A DNA stretch of 64,000 bases from Paraniabella defluvii (GCA_019316985.1 CP079215.1:3782001-3846000), one strand, 5' to 3'; counted from the first letter of the stretch, positions 44,579-53,889 are shown. Program-made: numbers and translations. The notes: generated by a model from the sequence alone, not told the origin.

Positions 44579-46611
44579 ATGTCTGCCAACAAAAACTTAA
44601 AGTATACCGGATGGGTTTTATTAGCTATTCTTATACTGGCTTATGCCAATCATTTTAATAACGGCTTTCATTTTGACGATAGCCATACCATCGTAGAAAA
44701 TGTTAACATCAGGAACCTGGAAAATATTCCCCGGTTTTTTACTGATGCTACTTTGTTCAGTGTAAGCCAGAACCACCGGGGACTTCGCCCGCTGGTTACT
44801 ACCTCTTTGGCAATTGACTATTGGATTGCGGGAGGGCTTAATCCATGGATGTTTCAACTATCCACTTTCTTATGGCACATTGGCCTCTGTATTATGCTTT
44901 ACTTCATGTACAGGCAGCTGTTGTCTAAAACCAATACTCACAAATGGATACCATTTATAGCAATGTTTGGTGCGGGGTGGTTCGGCATTCACACCGTTGG
45001 TGCCGAAACGCTTAATTATATTATATCCCGCTCCGATGTGCTGTCAACATTTTTCATTGTGGCATCTTTTTTAACCTACGTGGCTTACCCTGAAAAAAGG
45101 AAATATCTGATATATGTATTACTGGCTGTTATTGGAGTCTTTGCTAAAGAAACGGTACCGGTGCTCCCCATTTTATTATTCTTTTATATAATTTTATTTG
45201 AGAAACAGTTATCCCTCAGGGATATTTTCAGGAAAGAAAACATCGGAAAAGCAGGGCATGCAATATGGGTGTTGCTGCCACTCGTAGTTGCGGTTGCCTG
45301 CGTACAGTTATATACGCTCTCAAAAATGGAGGCGCAGGGCGCTGCCTATGGAATGTCTAACCCCCTCGGATATTATTTACTCACACAAACCTATGTGTGG
45401 TTTCACTATTTCCGGTCATTCTTTTTGCCTTACGACTTAAGTGCAGATACTGATCTGGGCGTTTATACTGATCTTTCTGATCCCAAGCTGCTGATAGGAG
45501 TGGTATTTGTAATAATGCTGGTTGTTGTGATTTTCAAAACCTCGGGGAAAAAGAAACACGCCCTGTTGCGTTTGGTCTTATTTGGTTTGCAGTGTCATTA
45601 TTGCCTACGTCGCTGGTACCCTTTGCTGAAGTAATGAATGATCACCGGATGTACTTTGCTTTTGCAGGTCTTACATTAAGCGTAGTTACCACACTTGGTT
45701 TGCTCGTGATTAAAAACAACAGTATTTTGAAAAGAAGAAAAATTACGAATACCTGTTAATAGCAGGGTTTTTAATCATCGGGCTTAATGCTTACGGGGTT
45801 TACCAGCGAAACCAGGTATGGAGAACGGAGGAGACATTGTGGAAGGATGTAACAGAGAAAAGTCCTAAAAATGGAAGGGGATGGATGAATTACGGGCTTT
45901 CCCTGATGGGTAAGGGTGATTTCAAAGAAGCCATCGAAGCATATAAAAGAGCCGAAATAACGAATCCTTTCTATAGTTATTTATTTATAAACTTTGGCAT
46001 TGCCTACGGAGCGCTGAAAGACAGTATACAGGCAATAAATCATTTCGAGAAAGGTAGAGCGTTGGCCCCTAACGACTATAATGGGTATGTTTATTATGCA
46101 AGGTATTGTTTTGAAGAGCAACAACTACAAAAAGCTCGGGAGCTGGCTGAAAAAGCCATCGAGCTCAATCCCAGCTCTTATATGGCAAGAGAGATTTTAA
46201 TGGGCGTTTACCAGGCATTGAAAATGTGGCCTCAACTTGAGAGCCTGGCCGGTTCAACCCTGGTGCTGCTTCCCGGGGATACGAAGGCAATGCAGTTTAT
46301 GGAAGCGGCAAAAAAAAAAAGCATTAGTAATAAGTACGCCTTCGGGGAATACGCCGCCCAGCACGGTTCTGATTAACCTGAGTTTACAACAATACAACGA
46401 AGGAAAGTATGAAGATTGTATTGCCACCTGCAACCTGGTTTTATTGAACGATCCCAACAATGCCGATGCATACAATAATATGTGCGCAGCTTATAATATG
46501 CTTAAAGAGTGGGAAAAAGCTAAGGCTGCCTGTACGAAGGCGTTGCAATTAAATCCCCGGCATCCCAACGCCCCGGCCAATCTTCAATGGGCTATTAAGC
46601 AGAAGCTTTAA
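44579..46611 (+). CDS. Multi-pass membrane protein with C-terminal TPR repeats (TMTC-like)
   Basis: About 678 residues: ten or so hydrophobic helices followed by TPR repeats. Seen: ILILAYANHFNNGFHFDDSH near the start, where paired Asp after the first helix resembles GT-C transferases; RGLRPLVTTSLAIDYWI; a DUF1736-like segment with NDHRMYFAFAGL; then TPRs such as GWMNYGLSLMGKGDFKEAIE, YLFINFGIAYGALKDSIQAI and AYNNMCAAYNMLKEWEKAK. The layout resembles the TMTC O-mannosyltransferases. Frame breaks near 45595, 45730 and 46320. Its partner genes are a lipid-sugar GT2 and DUF2304, which fits use of a lipid-linked sugar. Enzyme activity is inference. Confidence 0.8.
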
Positions 46612-46650
46612 GCAAATGTTTTTAGTTAAATGGTAATGCACCAGCACATA

Positions 46651-47267
46651 TTACCCGTTACTGCGTCCGATACTTACGAATTCATTGTATTTAAAAATGC
46701 GCCCGGCAAAACGGGGAAATGGAAAGGAATATTGTTTGAGGGTTTGACATCCTAAAGCATTAAATACAGTTCTTACCTTTTCGAAATCCATAAACTCCAC
46801 ATGGGTATCGTCTGATTTAAAGCCTGCTTCCTGAGGGGTGATCACAATGATTTTACCGTTTCTTTTAAGCAAGGGACGATATTGAGCCAATAATTCAATA
46901 GTGTTTTTTTGAGTCATGTGCTCGGCTACATGCGCTAAAAGGATAGCGTCAAATGTTCCGGGCGAGCTATATTCTGTTTGTTCGAAGTCGGTGTTAGTAT
47001 AAGCCGTGAGTCCCTGGGATGTACATATTGCTACAGAAGTGGGATTATGATCTATACCTACGCCATTGCCTTCTAAATGAAGTAAGTTCCGGCCTACTCC
47101 GCATCCGATATCCAGCACAAACCCGGGAGCAATACTTCTGATATTTTTTTGTAGGGATATTGTACATTCAGCAGCTTTTTCCACCATTTAGACTGGCGGG
47201 TCATCAACGAACGGGTGTAATTTTCTTTATCGGTAGGGTTTCCTTTCAGTATCTTATGCTTGTTCAT
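46651..47267 (-). CDS. Class I SAM-dependent methyltransferase
   Basis: Seen: motif I VLDIGCGVGRNLLHLEG, the acidic end of beta-2 GIDHNPTSV, FDAILLAHVAEHMTQ (motif IV) and GKIIVITPQEAGF, typical of Methyltransf_11/25-like enzymes. About 206 residues; one frame break near 47185 after RQSKWW. Start at 47267 chosen because an upstream frame lacks similarity. Substrate not indicated by context. Confidence 0.85.
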
Positions 47268-47314
47268 TAGTTGAGGTTGTAGTAACAACCGAAGTTAGCG
47301 AAAAACAGGTTGTG

Positions 47315-47748
47315 TTACGCCTGCTGCAGTTTCGCCAGCGCGTTTTGAGGTAAGGCAGCTATTTTTTTAGCAGTATAATCAAAACAAACCATTCCTGTTT
47401 TGGCAATTGCAATAGTTACAGTGTTATTATCTTGCTGCTTTTCCAGCAAATATACAAGATCGAAGCCGGCCCGGGTAAAATCGCTGGCGGTTACCGATAC
47501 AAACAGGTTGTCGCCATAAAAAGCTTCAGCCTTAAATTCAATGGCAACATCCGCCATAATAAGTCCGGTTCCGTCCATATTCATTTCAGTATATCCAAGT
47601 GAATGAAGAAACTGCATACGGGCTTCGTGAATAATACTCAATAGCGCATCATTACCCACATGTCCCCATAATTAACATCGGTTATACGTATGCGTATATG
47701 GGTTGAGAAAGTAAAATGTTGGGGAAGAATTATTTTAATGCGCGCCAT
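47315..47748 (-). CDS. Hotdog-fold acyl-CoA thioesterase (4HBT)
   Basis: Hydrolyses an acyl-CoA. Seen: the 4HBT motif TDVNYGGHVGNDALLSIIHE, restored over a frame break near 47660, followed by ARMQFLHSLGY, IMADVAIEFKAEAFYGDNL and MVCFDYTAKKIAALP. About 144 residues. The Asp of the first motif is the usual catalytic residue of the 4-hydroxybenzoyl-CoA thioesterase group. Start at 47748 is the only ATG that keeps the motif. Confidence 0.88.
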
Positions 47749-47795
47749 TTTTAAACAAAAATAAGCGTTAGCTTCTTATCTTCAGAAGAAGGCCA

Positions 47796-47962
47796 TTACA
47801 TGTTAGGAGACGGGCCGCCCTCGGTTGCATCGCCACTGGCCATATCTAATATATCAAGGAAATTATCGGGGATGATGCAGCATTGCTGCTGGCCATTTCT
47901 TTTTGCCATTTGGAGATCTGATCGTCACAACTATGATCTTCGCCTGCAATACAATCTGCCAT
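47796..47962 (-). CDS. Short Cys-containing peptide downstream of the repeat protein
   Basis: Not recognised. A ~55-residue product beginning MADCIAGEDHSCDDQISKWQ and, after a one-base repair near 47875, continuing CCIIPDNFLDILDMASGDA and ending EGGPSPNM. Four Cys are present. Without the repair it stops after ~39 residues. It starts 5 bases after the stop of the 32-residue-repeat gene, so it is the third gene of the ECF-sigma operon. No signal peptide. It could be a regulatory or metal-binding peptide; this is a guess. Confidence 0.45.
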
Positions 47963-47967
47963 GTTAC

Positions 47968-48705
47968 TTACTTTTTTGACATTCTTACGATGTTGCCATC
48001 CTGGGTCATTAAAATAATATAACGGTTTTGCAGATCGGAATTCCTTTCATTAGAGGCGCTGTAGGCGTTACCTAATTTGGTACGAATGCCCTTCAAAGCC
48101 TGCTGCTGACTACTGCCTGCATTAGCCTGTTGCGTACCGGCTTGAAGAGCGTTTTTTACATTGGGTGTGGCGTTGGATTTTATATTGTTGTCCGCGGTAT
48201 AGCTGGTGTTGCTATTGCTATCTGTAAGAATAAAAAACGCACTGATGCTAACAATGGCAATAAAGCAAGCTGCTGCAGCATACTTTAACCAGCCATGATT
48301 CATGGGTACCACTAAAGCAGGCTCCCGTTTCTTCCCTTCCAGTTCTTTAATAATATTAACCCATGCTGCATTAGGCGGCGTAATTTGTATGTTGGACAGT
48401 TTTTTCTCGATTATATCCAACGCTTTTTGGTCATCCAGTTCCTTCGTTATAGAATCCCACACCATTGGAGGTGGTGTAACCTCTGTATTATATAGTTTCT
48501 CTGCCAGTTGCTCTTCCTGGCCGGCTACGTCTAATGCTTCAGATATTTTATCCCATATGGGAGCCGGTGGTGTAACTTCTAATGTGGTTAGCCGTTGGGA
48601 TAATGCCCGGTTGTTTTCCAGATCGTCTAATGCGCGGGCAATATTATTCCATGCTCCAACCGGTGGAGTAACTTCAACATCATATATTTTTTTGAGGTTG
48701 TTCAT
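47968..48705 (-). CDS. Membrane protein with four 32-residue TPP-W repeats, putative anti-sigma factor
   Basis: 245 residues, intact. The N-terminal half is four tandem repeats with an exact 32-residue period: TPP at residues 13, 45, 77 and 109, each followed by Trp at 19, 51, 83 and 115 and a helix ending in Leu-Asp/Glu (for example EVTPPVGAWNNIARALDD). A membrane helix follows at about 144-163 (AAAACFIAIVSISAFFIL), then a Ser/Asn/Ala-rich tail with a short end RYIILMTQDGNIVRMSKK. The gene starts 24 bases after an ECF sigma gene, so a role as its membrane-bound regulator is likely. It lacks the ZAS zinc motif and the FecR domain. Confidence 0.75.
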   Translation of the reverse strand: MNNLKKIYDVEVTPPVGAWNNIARALDDLENNRALSQRLTTLEVTPPAPIWDKISEALDVAGQEEQLAEKLYNTEVTPPPMVWDSITKELDDQKALDIIEKKLSNIQITPPNAAWVNIIKELEGKKREPALVVPMNHGWLKYAAAACFIAIVSISAFFILTDSNSNTSYTADNNIKSNATPNVKNALQAGTQQANAGSSQQQALKGIRTKLGNAYSASNERNSDLQNRYIILMTQDGNIVRMSKK

Positions 48706-48729
48706 GGTATATTTACTTCGATCTGTCTT

Positions 48730-49275
48730 CTATGTGTTTTTTACTAAATCCTGCAGGAGTGCTTTTGCTCGGGACAGCTGCGATTTGCTTGTTCCTTCAC
48801 TGATGCCCAGCATATCTCCGATTTCCTTGTGAGAGTATCCTTCCACTACGTACATATTAAAAACGGTCCGATAGCCGGGAGATAGCTGCGTTATCAAGTC
48901 CAAAATATCTTTTTCTGCCAACTCGTCGAGGGCGGAGACATATTTTCCTTCAATTGTATTTTCCTCTTTTTCTGTAACCGGCTGCAAATATTTCTTTCTT
49001 CTGAAATATTCGATAGCTGTATTAACAAAAATTCTTCGTACCCATCCTTCAAAGGATCCATCGCCTCTAAAACTGTCGAGCTTTTTGAAAACTTTAATAA
49101 ATCCGTCCTGTAAAATGTCCTGTGCTTCATCAGCATTGGAGGCGTAACGCAGACAAACTGCATACATTTTAGGAGAGAAGCGCTTATAAAGTTCTTCCTG
49201 CATCCTTCGGTCGCCTTCCATGCATCCTGTAATTAAGTCGCTTTCGGGAATCGTATGGTTGCGTATAGGTTCCAA
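48730..49275 (-). CDS. ECF RNA polymerase sigma factor
   Basis: 181 residues, intact. Seen: region 2 with LYKRFSPKMYAVCLRYASNA and EAQDILQDGFIKVFKKLDSF, WVRRIFVNTAIEYFRRKK, and region 4 with ITQLSPGYRTVFNMYVVEGY plus the helix-turn-helix HKEIGDMLGISEGTSKSQLS. First gene of an operon with the repeat protein and the small peptide. Not of the FecI/SusC-linked kind, as no transducer is adjacent. Confidence 0.95.
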   Translation of the reverse strand: MEPIRNHTIPESDLITGCMEGDRRMQEELYKRFSPKMYAVCLRYASNADEAQDILQDGFIKVFKKLDSFRGDGSFEGWVRRIFVNTAIEYFRRKKYLQPVTEKEENTIEGKYVSALDELAEKDILDLITQLSPGYRTVFNMYVVEGYSHKEIGDMLGISEGTSKSQLSRAKALLQDLVKNT

Positions 49276-49354
49276 ATTCTTTAAAATATTAAAAAGTTTT
49301 TTTCAAATATAGGGAATAGTCGATAGTGAGTGGTCAATGGCCAACAGCCATGGG

Positions 49355-49952
49355 CTACCGGTTATCCGTTCCGTTGACATGCTCCTTTAACCAATCTGTT
49401 AGTTTTGCCAAAGCCTTGGCCCGGTGGCTATATCGCCTTTTTTTCATCCATAGTCATTTCTCCAAACGTCTGGCTGGCCCCTTCTGGTATGAAAACCGGG
49501 TCGTAACCAAATCCACCGTCGCCTATGCGCTCCCGCGTAATGACACCCTTACAAATACCTTCAAATTGTTGTTCTTCACCGTTTATAATCAATGAAATAA
49601 TAGTTCTGAACCGGGCATTCCGATTGGCCTGGCCGCTCATTCTCTGCAGTAATTTGTCTATATTATCAACAAATTCAGGCTCGTTATCGGCATAGCGTGC
49701 GCTTTTTACACCAGGTTCACCTTGTAAAGCTTCCACTTCCAGTCCGGTATCTTCACTGAAGCAGTTCATACCTTTCAGGTTGAATATTGTTATAGATTTT
49801 TCTGTGGCATTGGCCTCCAGCGTATCGTGAGGTTCAGGAATATCCTGGTTGATGCCGGCCTCCTTCAGGCTGATGATCTGGAAACGATCGTTGAGTGCAT
49901 TACGTATTTCCTGCACTTTATTGTCATTATTTGTCGCAAAAATGAGGGTCAT
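49355..49952 (-). CDS. rdgB: XTP/dITP pyrophosphatase
   Basis: Removes non-canonical purine nucleotides (XTP, dITP) from the pool. Seen: LIFATNNDNKVQEIRNAL, the catalytic segment FSEDTGLEVEALQGEPGVKS, ARYADNEPEFVDNIDKLLQR, ITRERIGDGGFGYDPVFIPE and ASQTFGEMTMDEKK; after a frame break near 49440 the tail reads SHRAKALAKLTDWL and stops at 49355. About 199 residues. Start 49952 overlaps the upstream gene's end, so translation is coupled. Confidence 0.95.
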
Positions 49953-50470
49953 AAACCAAATATATTTTTAAAGCAGCCCAAAGCAACCCTTTGGCCGGTT
50001 TATCATTTTGGAGATCATGCAAAGCCGGGGCATGCGTAATGGTATAACCTGAAAAAGATTGTACCTGGTAGGGAGGAGTTTGAAATGGAAAACCCCACTC
50101 CTGTACGGTTATGCCAAAAAGCAACACCACTTTTGCGTTAAAATGGTTTAAAACTGAGGTATGCGCCACTCCCGGATAGTTATTCATGTTAATAAGCGCT
50201 ACGTCATTTAAGCTCAACTGGCAGGCTTTTAATAACTGCATTAAAAATTCGAGCTGAGAATCGGGTAAATTGGTAATGTTTTCATAATTAACGGCAACTA
50301 ATATCCCTTTTTGATTACTGCCCAGCGACCTCCATTCAACGGCGGGTTCCTCTTCCGTAGAAGGTAGGGGCGCAGAGGCTGTTGAAGCGCTTTTTCTACC
50401 CTCTCCAACAAGCGACAAAGGATATAGTTGTGTAACCAGATAGGGGGAGATTCATTTCATTCAAACTCAT
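49927..50470 (-). CDS. Protein resembling DNA polymerase III psi subunit (HolD), tentative
   Basis: About 180 residues. Seen: an N-terminal segment NLPPYLVTQLYPLSL recovered across a break near 50440, a Ser/Ala/Pro linker, then GILVAVNYENITNLPDSQLE, VALINMNNYPGVAHTSVL, KVVLLFGITVQEWGFPFQTP and a tail HAPALHDLQNDKPAKGLLWA. That tail resembles the end of HolD (ALTDL..NPTARAALW), and the middle resembles its uracil-glycosylase-like fold. The similarity is from memory and short. The visible frame stops at 49927; one lost A would instead stop it at 49949, overlapping the rdgB ATG. Confidence 0.5.
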
Positions 50471-50537
50471 ACATGCCACAATTTAACGAGAGTGTTCGTA
50501 TATTCGCAATAACAATAATAGTCAAAAATAACATTTT

Positions 50538-51602
50538 ATGGTAGAGGCAGTTCAAATACCTGTGGAGCGCATAAAAGAAAGCAAGTTAGGACAGGTAGAT
50601 TTTAGCAATTTGGGTTTTGGAAAGTATTTTTCTGATCATATGCTGGAGGCAGATTATGTTAACGGAGCGTGGACCAGCGTCAGGATCAGACCCTACCAGG
50701 ACCTCGGATTTCTTCCTGCCTTATCTGTACTACATTATTCCCAAACTATTTTTGAAGGACAAAAAGCACATAAAGATGAGAATGGTAATATTCACATTTT
50801 CAGGCCGCATGAAAACTGGAAAAGGCTGAATCGTTCGGCCGAGCGCATGGCCATGCCGCATGTGCCGGAAGAGATATTTATCGACGGTATGAAGCAGCTG
50901 ATTGAATTGGACAAGGAGTTTATTCCTTCAGGCTACGACGAATCGCTCTACATCCGTCCTTTCCTGTTTGCAACGGAAGAAACTTTAGGGGTAAAGGAAT
51001 CAAGCTCTTATAAATTTTTAATTATTACGGGCCCTGTAGGCTCATATTTTGCTGCACCTGCCCGTATTTATGTTGAGGAAAAATACACCAGGGCTGCCCC
51101 TGGCGGTACAGGTGCTGCTAAAACAGGAGGTAACTATGCCGCGTCTTTACTATCGTCGGCTGAGGCAAGAAAACAAGGCTACGACCAGGTGTTATGGATG
51201 GATGCTATTGAACATAAATATGTGCAGGAAGTGGGTGCTATGAATATCATGTTTGTAATTGATGGGAAGATTATTACCCCGGATCTTACAGACGGCACTA
51301 TTTTAAGCGGGATTACACGGATGAGCCTGATTGAACTGTTTCAGGAAAAAGGATATACTGTAGAGGAACGTAAAGTGTCGATTGATGAAATTGTGGAAGC
51401 CTATAAAAATGGCAGCTTAAAAGAAGTGTTTGGTTGCGGAACCGCGGCTACCATTTCGCATGTTCGTGAATTGAAGTATAAAGATTTTGTAATGAAATTT
51501 GATGTGGAAAGCATGACCATTTCTGCAGATATGAAAAAGTATCTGCTGGACTATAAAGAGAATTTACACGGTGATCCGCATGGCTGGTTAGAGCGGGTTT
51601 AA
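50538..51602 (+). CDS. ilvE: Branched-chain amino-acid aminotransferase
   Basis: PLP fold-type IV transaminase for Leu, Ile and Val. 354 residues, intact. Seen: SVLHYSQTIFEGQKAHKD, FRPHENWKRLNRSAERM, YIRPFLFATEE, the PLP lysine Lys195 in GGTGAAKTGGNYAASLL, VGAMNIMFVIDGKIITPDL, SGITRMSLIEL and EVFGCGTAATISHV. It follows the eukaryote-like type II arrangement. A strong terminator follows. Confidence 0.97.
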   Translation: MVEAVQIPVERIKESKLGQVDFSNLGFGKYFSDHMLEADYVNGAWTSVRIRPYQDLGFLPALSVLHYSQTIFEGQKAHKDENGNIHIFRPHENWKRLNRSAERMAMPHVPEEIFIDGMKQLIELDKEFIPSGYDESLYIRPFLFATEETLGVKESSSYKFLIITGPVGSYFAAPARIYVEEKYTRAAPGGTGAAKTGGNYAASLLSSAEARKQGYDQVLWMDAIEHKYVQEVGAMNIMFVIDGKIITPDLTDGTILSGITRMSLIELFQEKGYTVEERKVSIDEIVEAYKNGSLKEVFGCGTAATISHVRELKYKDFVMKFDVESMTISADMKKYLLDYKENLHGDPHGWLERV

Positions 51603-51624
51603 TCTTGTTTGATTTTTTGTTCAG

Positions 51625-51652
51625 AGGTCCGGATCATATCCGGACCTTTTTG
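51625..51652 (+). terminator. Intrinsic terminator after ilvE
   Basis: Perfect 10-bp stem AGGTCCGGAT / ATCCGGACCT with a 3-base loop and TTTT tail, starting 22 bases after the stop. Confidence 0.9.
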
Positions 51653-51753
51653 TTAAATAACAAACCCTTGCATTTTCATTAATTCCTTTGTAACAATCGG
51701 CCGGTTATTTTTGAATTAACTATTGATTATTCACCTTGCAAACAAATTGTATT

Positions 51754-51918
51754 ATGAGAACTCAGCTAATAAGCTTAAGAGAAGCAGGAAGACATTGGTT
51801 AGCCGCAAGTATTCTCTTTTCACTAATTCCGTCAGATATTGAAGCGCAGACAGGTGATCACAAATCAGAGGTAGGCATTCTCACTGATATGGGCCGGATA
51901 GATGATCCCTGGTATTAA
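51754..51918 (+). CDS. Small ORF, hypothetical
   Basis: 54 codons: MRTQLISLREAGRHWLAASI then LFSLIPSDIEAQTGDHKSEV and GILTDMGRIDDPWY. A moderately hydrophobic stretch at residues 15-27 could be a signal or short membrane segment. No family recognised. It may be the intact start of a longer gene that decays into the following region. Confidence 0.3.
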   Translation: MRTQLISLREAGRHWLAASILFSLIPSDIEAQTGDHKSEVGILTDMGRIDDPWY

Positions 51919-52440
51919 TCCTCAATGGGGGTTCGTGAAGGCTGTCCCGGCATAGCAGCCTGTAAGCTGCTGTCAGGCCTGCCTCCCGGTATGAGCAGCA
52001 GGGGATAGTCTGAAATATCAAATATTTCAGCGGCTGGTGCTAAACCAGATGACAGTAAGATGGAAGCCGGCGAGTCGCGGCGCCGGATCAGGAGCTTCGA
52101 AAAACCTTTACTAGTGAGCTGATTACCATGTGTAAAGAAGGAAAGTTAATCCGATTCAAAGATCATTTTGTGTTTAACCGGAAATGGGAGTATCGAAAAG
52201 CATTACTTTAAAAAGCCTGTCTGGCAGCCGAATGTAGCTTTAAAGCACAAACTATATTATATCAATTTTTTAGGCGAAAGTTTGATCCCAAACAAGTAGC
52301 TTTTTCAGGCACCGGGAAATTCCACCAAAACGTAGCAGCTCCTAATAATCCTGGTGTCCTGTTTTTAATACTGGCGATTTTTACGTGTGAGGCGGATACA
52401 CATTGTTAAGTGCGGAGAATTTCGTATCTTGTATAATCGT
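51919..52440. other. GC-richer structured region without a recognisable gene
   Basis: This 520-base stretch before the rpsL promoter holds several inverted repeats: AGCAGC/GCTGCT (~51954-51971), GAAATAT/ATATTTC (~52011-52029), and a nested GAAGC..CCGGCG/CGCCGG..GCTTC (~52062-52099). From about 52080 to 52300 a broken plus-strand reading gives ELITMCKEGKLIRFKDHFVF, then after a one-base shift YFKKPVWQPNVALKHKLYYI and NFLGESLIPNK with a stop at about 52299. That looks like the tail of a protein I do not recognise. The stretch is either a decayed gene, a structured RNA, or both. Confidence 0.35.
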
Positions 52441-52488
52441 CATTCAATCAGTTGGAAAATATGGAAAGATAATTTTTACCAATTTATT

Positions 52489-52519
52489 TTTGTTGATTCG
52501 AATTCTTACCTTACCTTTG
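52489..52519 (+). promoter_or_regulatory. Bacteroidota-type promoter of rpsL
   Basis: TTTG at 52489-52492 and TACCTTTG at 52512-52519 with a 19-base spacer match the TTTG-N19-21-TAnnTTTG consensus exactly. Start of transcription would be about 52526, giving a short leader before the rpsL ATG at 52545. Confidence 0.8.
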
Positions 52520-52544
52520 CCGTCCAAAAATTAAAGGACAAGGA

Positions 52545-52919
52545 ATGCCTACAATTAACCAGTTAGTACGTAAAGGAAGACAAATAATTAAAGCAAAGAG
52601 TAAATCAAGGGCTTTAGATCAGTGCCCTCAGCGCCGTGGCGTTTGTACTCGTGTATATACCACTACACCTAAAAAACCTAACTCAGCACTTCGTAAAGTA
52701 GCTAAGGTTCGTTTAACTAATAAAATTGAGGTAATTGCTTACATTCCGGGAGAAGGGCACAACCTGCAGGAGCACTCAATTGTATTGATTCGCGGTGGCA
52801 GGGTAAAAGATCTTCCAGGTGTACGTTACCACATTGTACGCGGTAGCTTAGATACTGCCGGCGTAAAAGATCGTAAACAAAGCCGTTCTAAATACGGTAC
52901 AAAAAGAGCTAAGAAGTAA
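52545..52919 (+). CDS. rpsL: 30S ribosomal protein S12
   Basis: 124 residues, intact. Seen: [60 protein letters not shown] and [15 protein letters not shown]. The decoding-site lysines (PKKPNSA and the KDLPGVRYH region) are wild type in appearance. First gene of the str-type pair with rpsG. Confidence 0.99.
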   Translation: MPTINQLVRKGRQIIKAKSKSRALDQCPQRRGVCTRVYTTTPKKPNSALRKVAKVRLTNKIEVIAYIPGEGHNLQEHSIVLIRGGRVKDLPGVRYHIVRGSLDTAGVKDRKQSRSKYGTKRAKK

Positions 52920-53013
52920 TTTCCCCGCGAGGTTAAATTATAATATATATCAAAAAGGCTGAGTAAAGTTTTAATTCTTGAAGAAATTCAGCCGATACTA
53001 AAAATTAAATAAA

Positions 53014-53480
53014 ATGCGTAAAGCACAAGCCAAGAAACTCCCTTTAGCGCCAGATCCTAAATTTAATGATAAGCTGGTTACACGTTTTGTAAACAACCTG
53101 ATGTGGGAAGGTAAAAAAGTGGTGCATTCACTATTTTTTACGATGCATTAGATAAAGTAGCCAAGCAAACCAATGAAGATGGGTATGAAATCTGGAAGAA
53201 GGCTTTGGCAAACGTAACTCCTGCTGTAGAAGTACGCAGCCGTCGTATCGGTGGTGCTACTTTCCAGATTCCTTCAGAAGTACGTCCTGACAGAAAGATA
53301 TCTTTGAGCATCAAATGGTTAATCCGTTACAGCCGCGATCGTAACGGTCGTAGCATGGCTGATAAGCTGGCTAACGAAATCGTAGCGGCAAGCAAAGGCG
53401 AAGGCGCTGCATTTAAAAAGAAAGAAGATACACATCGTATGGCTGAAGCGAACAAAGCTTTTGCCCACTTCAGAGTATAA
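53014..53480 (+). CDS. rpsG: 30S ribosomal protein S7
   Basis: Seen: [60 protein letters not shown] and [13 protein letters not shown]. One base is lost near 53130 (KVVHSTIFYDAL is restored by adding an A); total length is then 155 residues, normal for S7. Since the gene is essential, the break is a sequence error. A terminator follows, so fusA is not cotranscribed. Confidence 0.98.
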
Positions 53481-53501
53481 CTTATATAGCAACTAGCTTT
53501 A

Positions 53502-53533
53502 AAAGCCCGTTCCGAAAGGAATGGGCTTTTTCA
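53502..53533 (+). terminator. Intrinsic terminator after rpsG
   Basis: Stem AAAGCCCGTTCC / GGAATGGGCTTT (12 bp with one G-T pair) with a GAAA tetraloop and T-run. It ends the rpsL-rpsG transcript. Confidence 0.92.
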
Positions 53534-53631
53534 TTGTCAGAAAAGAAAGTTTCGAACGGGTAACTCTTCTGAGGGCAGAAAACTAAAGAGCTCTTACGAC
53601 AATAGTATATATGCGTAAGTTCATGTTGCCT

Positions 53632-53889
53632 TTAGCTTTTCAATTTCTCAACCAACTCTACATACTCCTGCATCGCCGCTTCCTTCGATTTTCCTTTTAA
53701 AGCCTCCCAGGCATTATATTTTGCCTTGTTTATAATGTCGAAAGGGTTGGAGGGTGGATCTATGTTGATATCTCCAACAGATCCCTGTTTGTATAAAGAA
53801 TAGAGTTGTAATAAAATCTCGTTAGAAGGTTTTTCGCTTAATGTTTTGCTTTCTTCAGCCGCCTTCTCAAATTGTTGCTGCAGTCCCAT
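53632..53889 (-). CDS. Acyl-CoA-binding protein
   Basis: 85 residues from Met at 53889. Seen: LQQQFEKAAEESKTLSEKPS, LLQLYSLYKQGSVGDINIDP, and KAKYNAWEALKGKSKEAAMQ, matching the four-helix ACBP family including its acyl-CoA-binding Tyr and Lys positions. Binds and buffers long-chain acyl-CoA in the cytoplasm. A longer upstream frame (to 53934) lacks similarity. Confidence 0.93.
   Translation of the reverse strand: MGLQQQFEKAAEESKTLSEKPSNEILLQLYSLYKQGSVGDINIDPPSNPFDIINKAKYNAWEALKGKSKEAAMQEYVELVEKLKS

Noticed and set aside
51919..52440. Group II intron or tmRNA
   Set aside because: No GUGYG-type intron start, domain V or reverse-transcriptase frame, and no tRNA-like ends for tmRNA.
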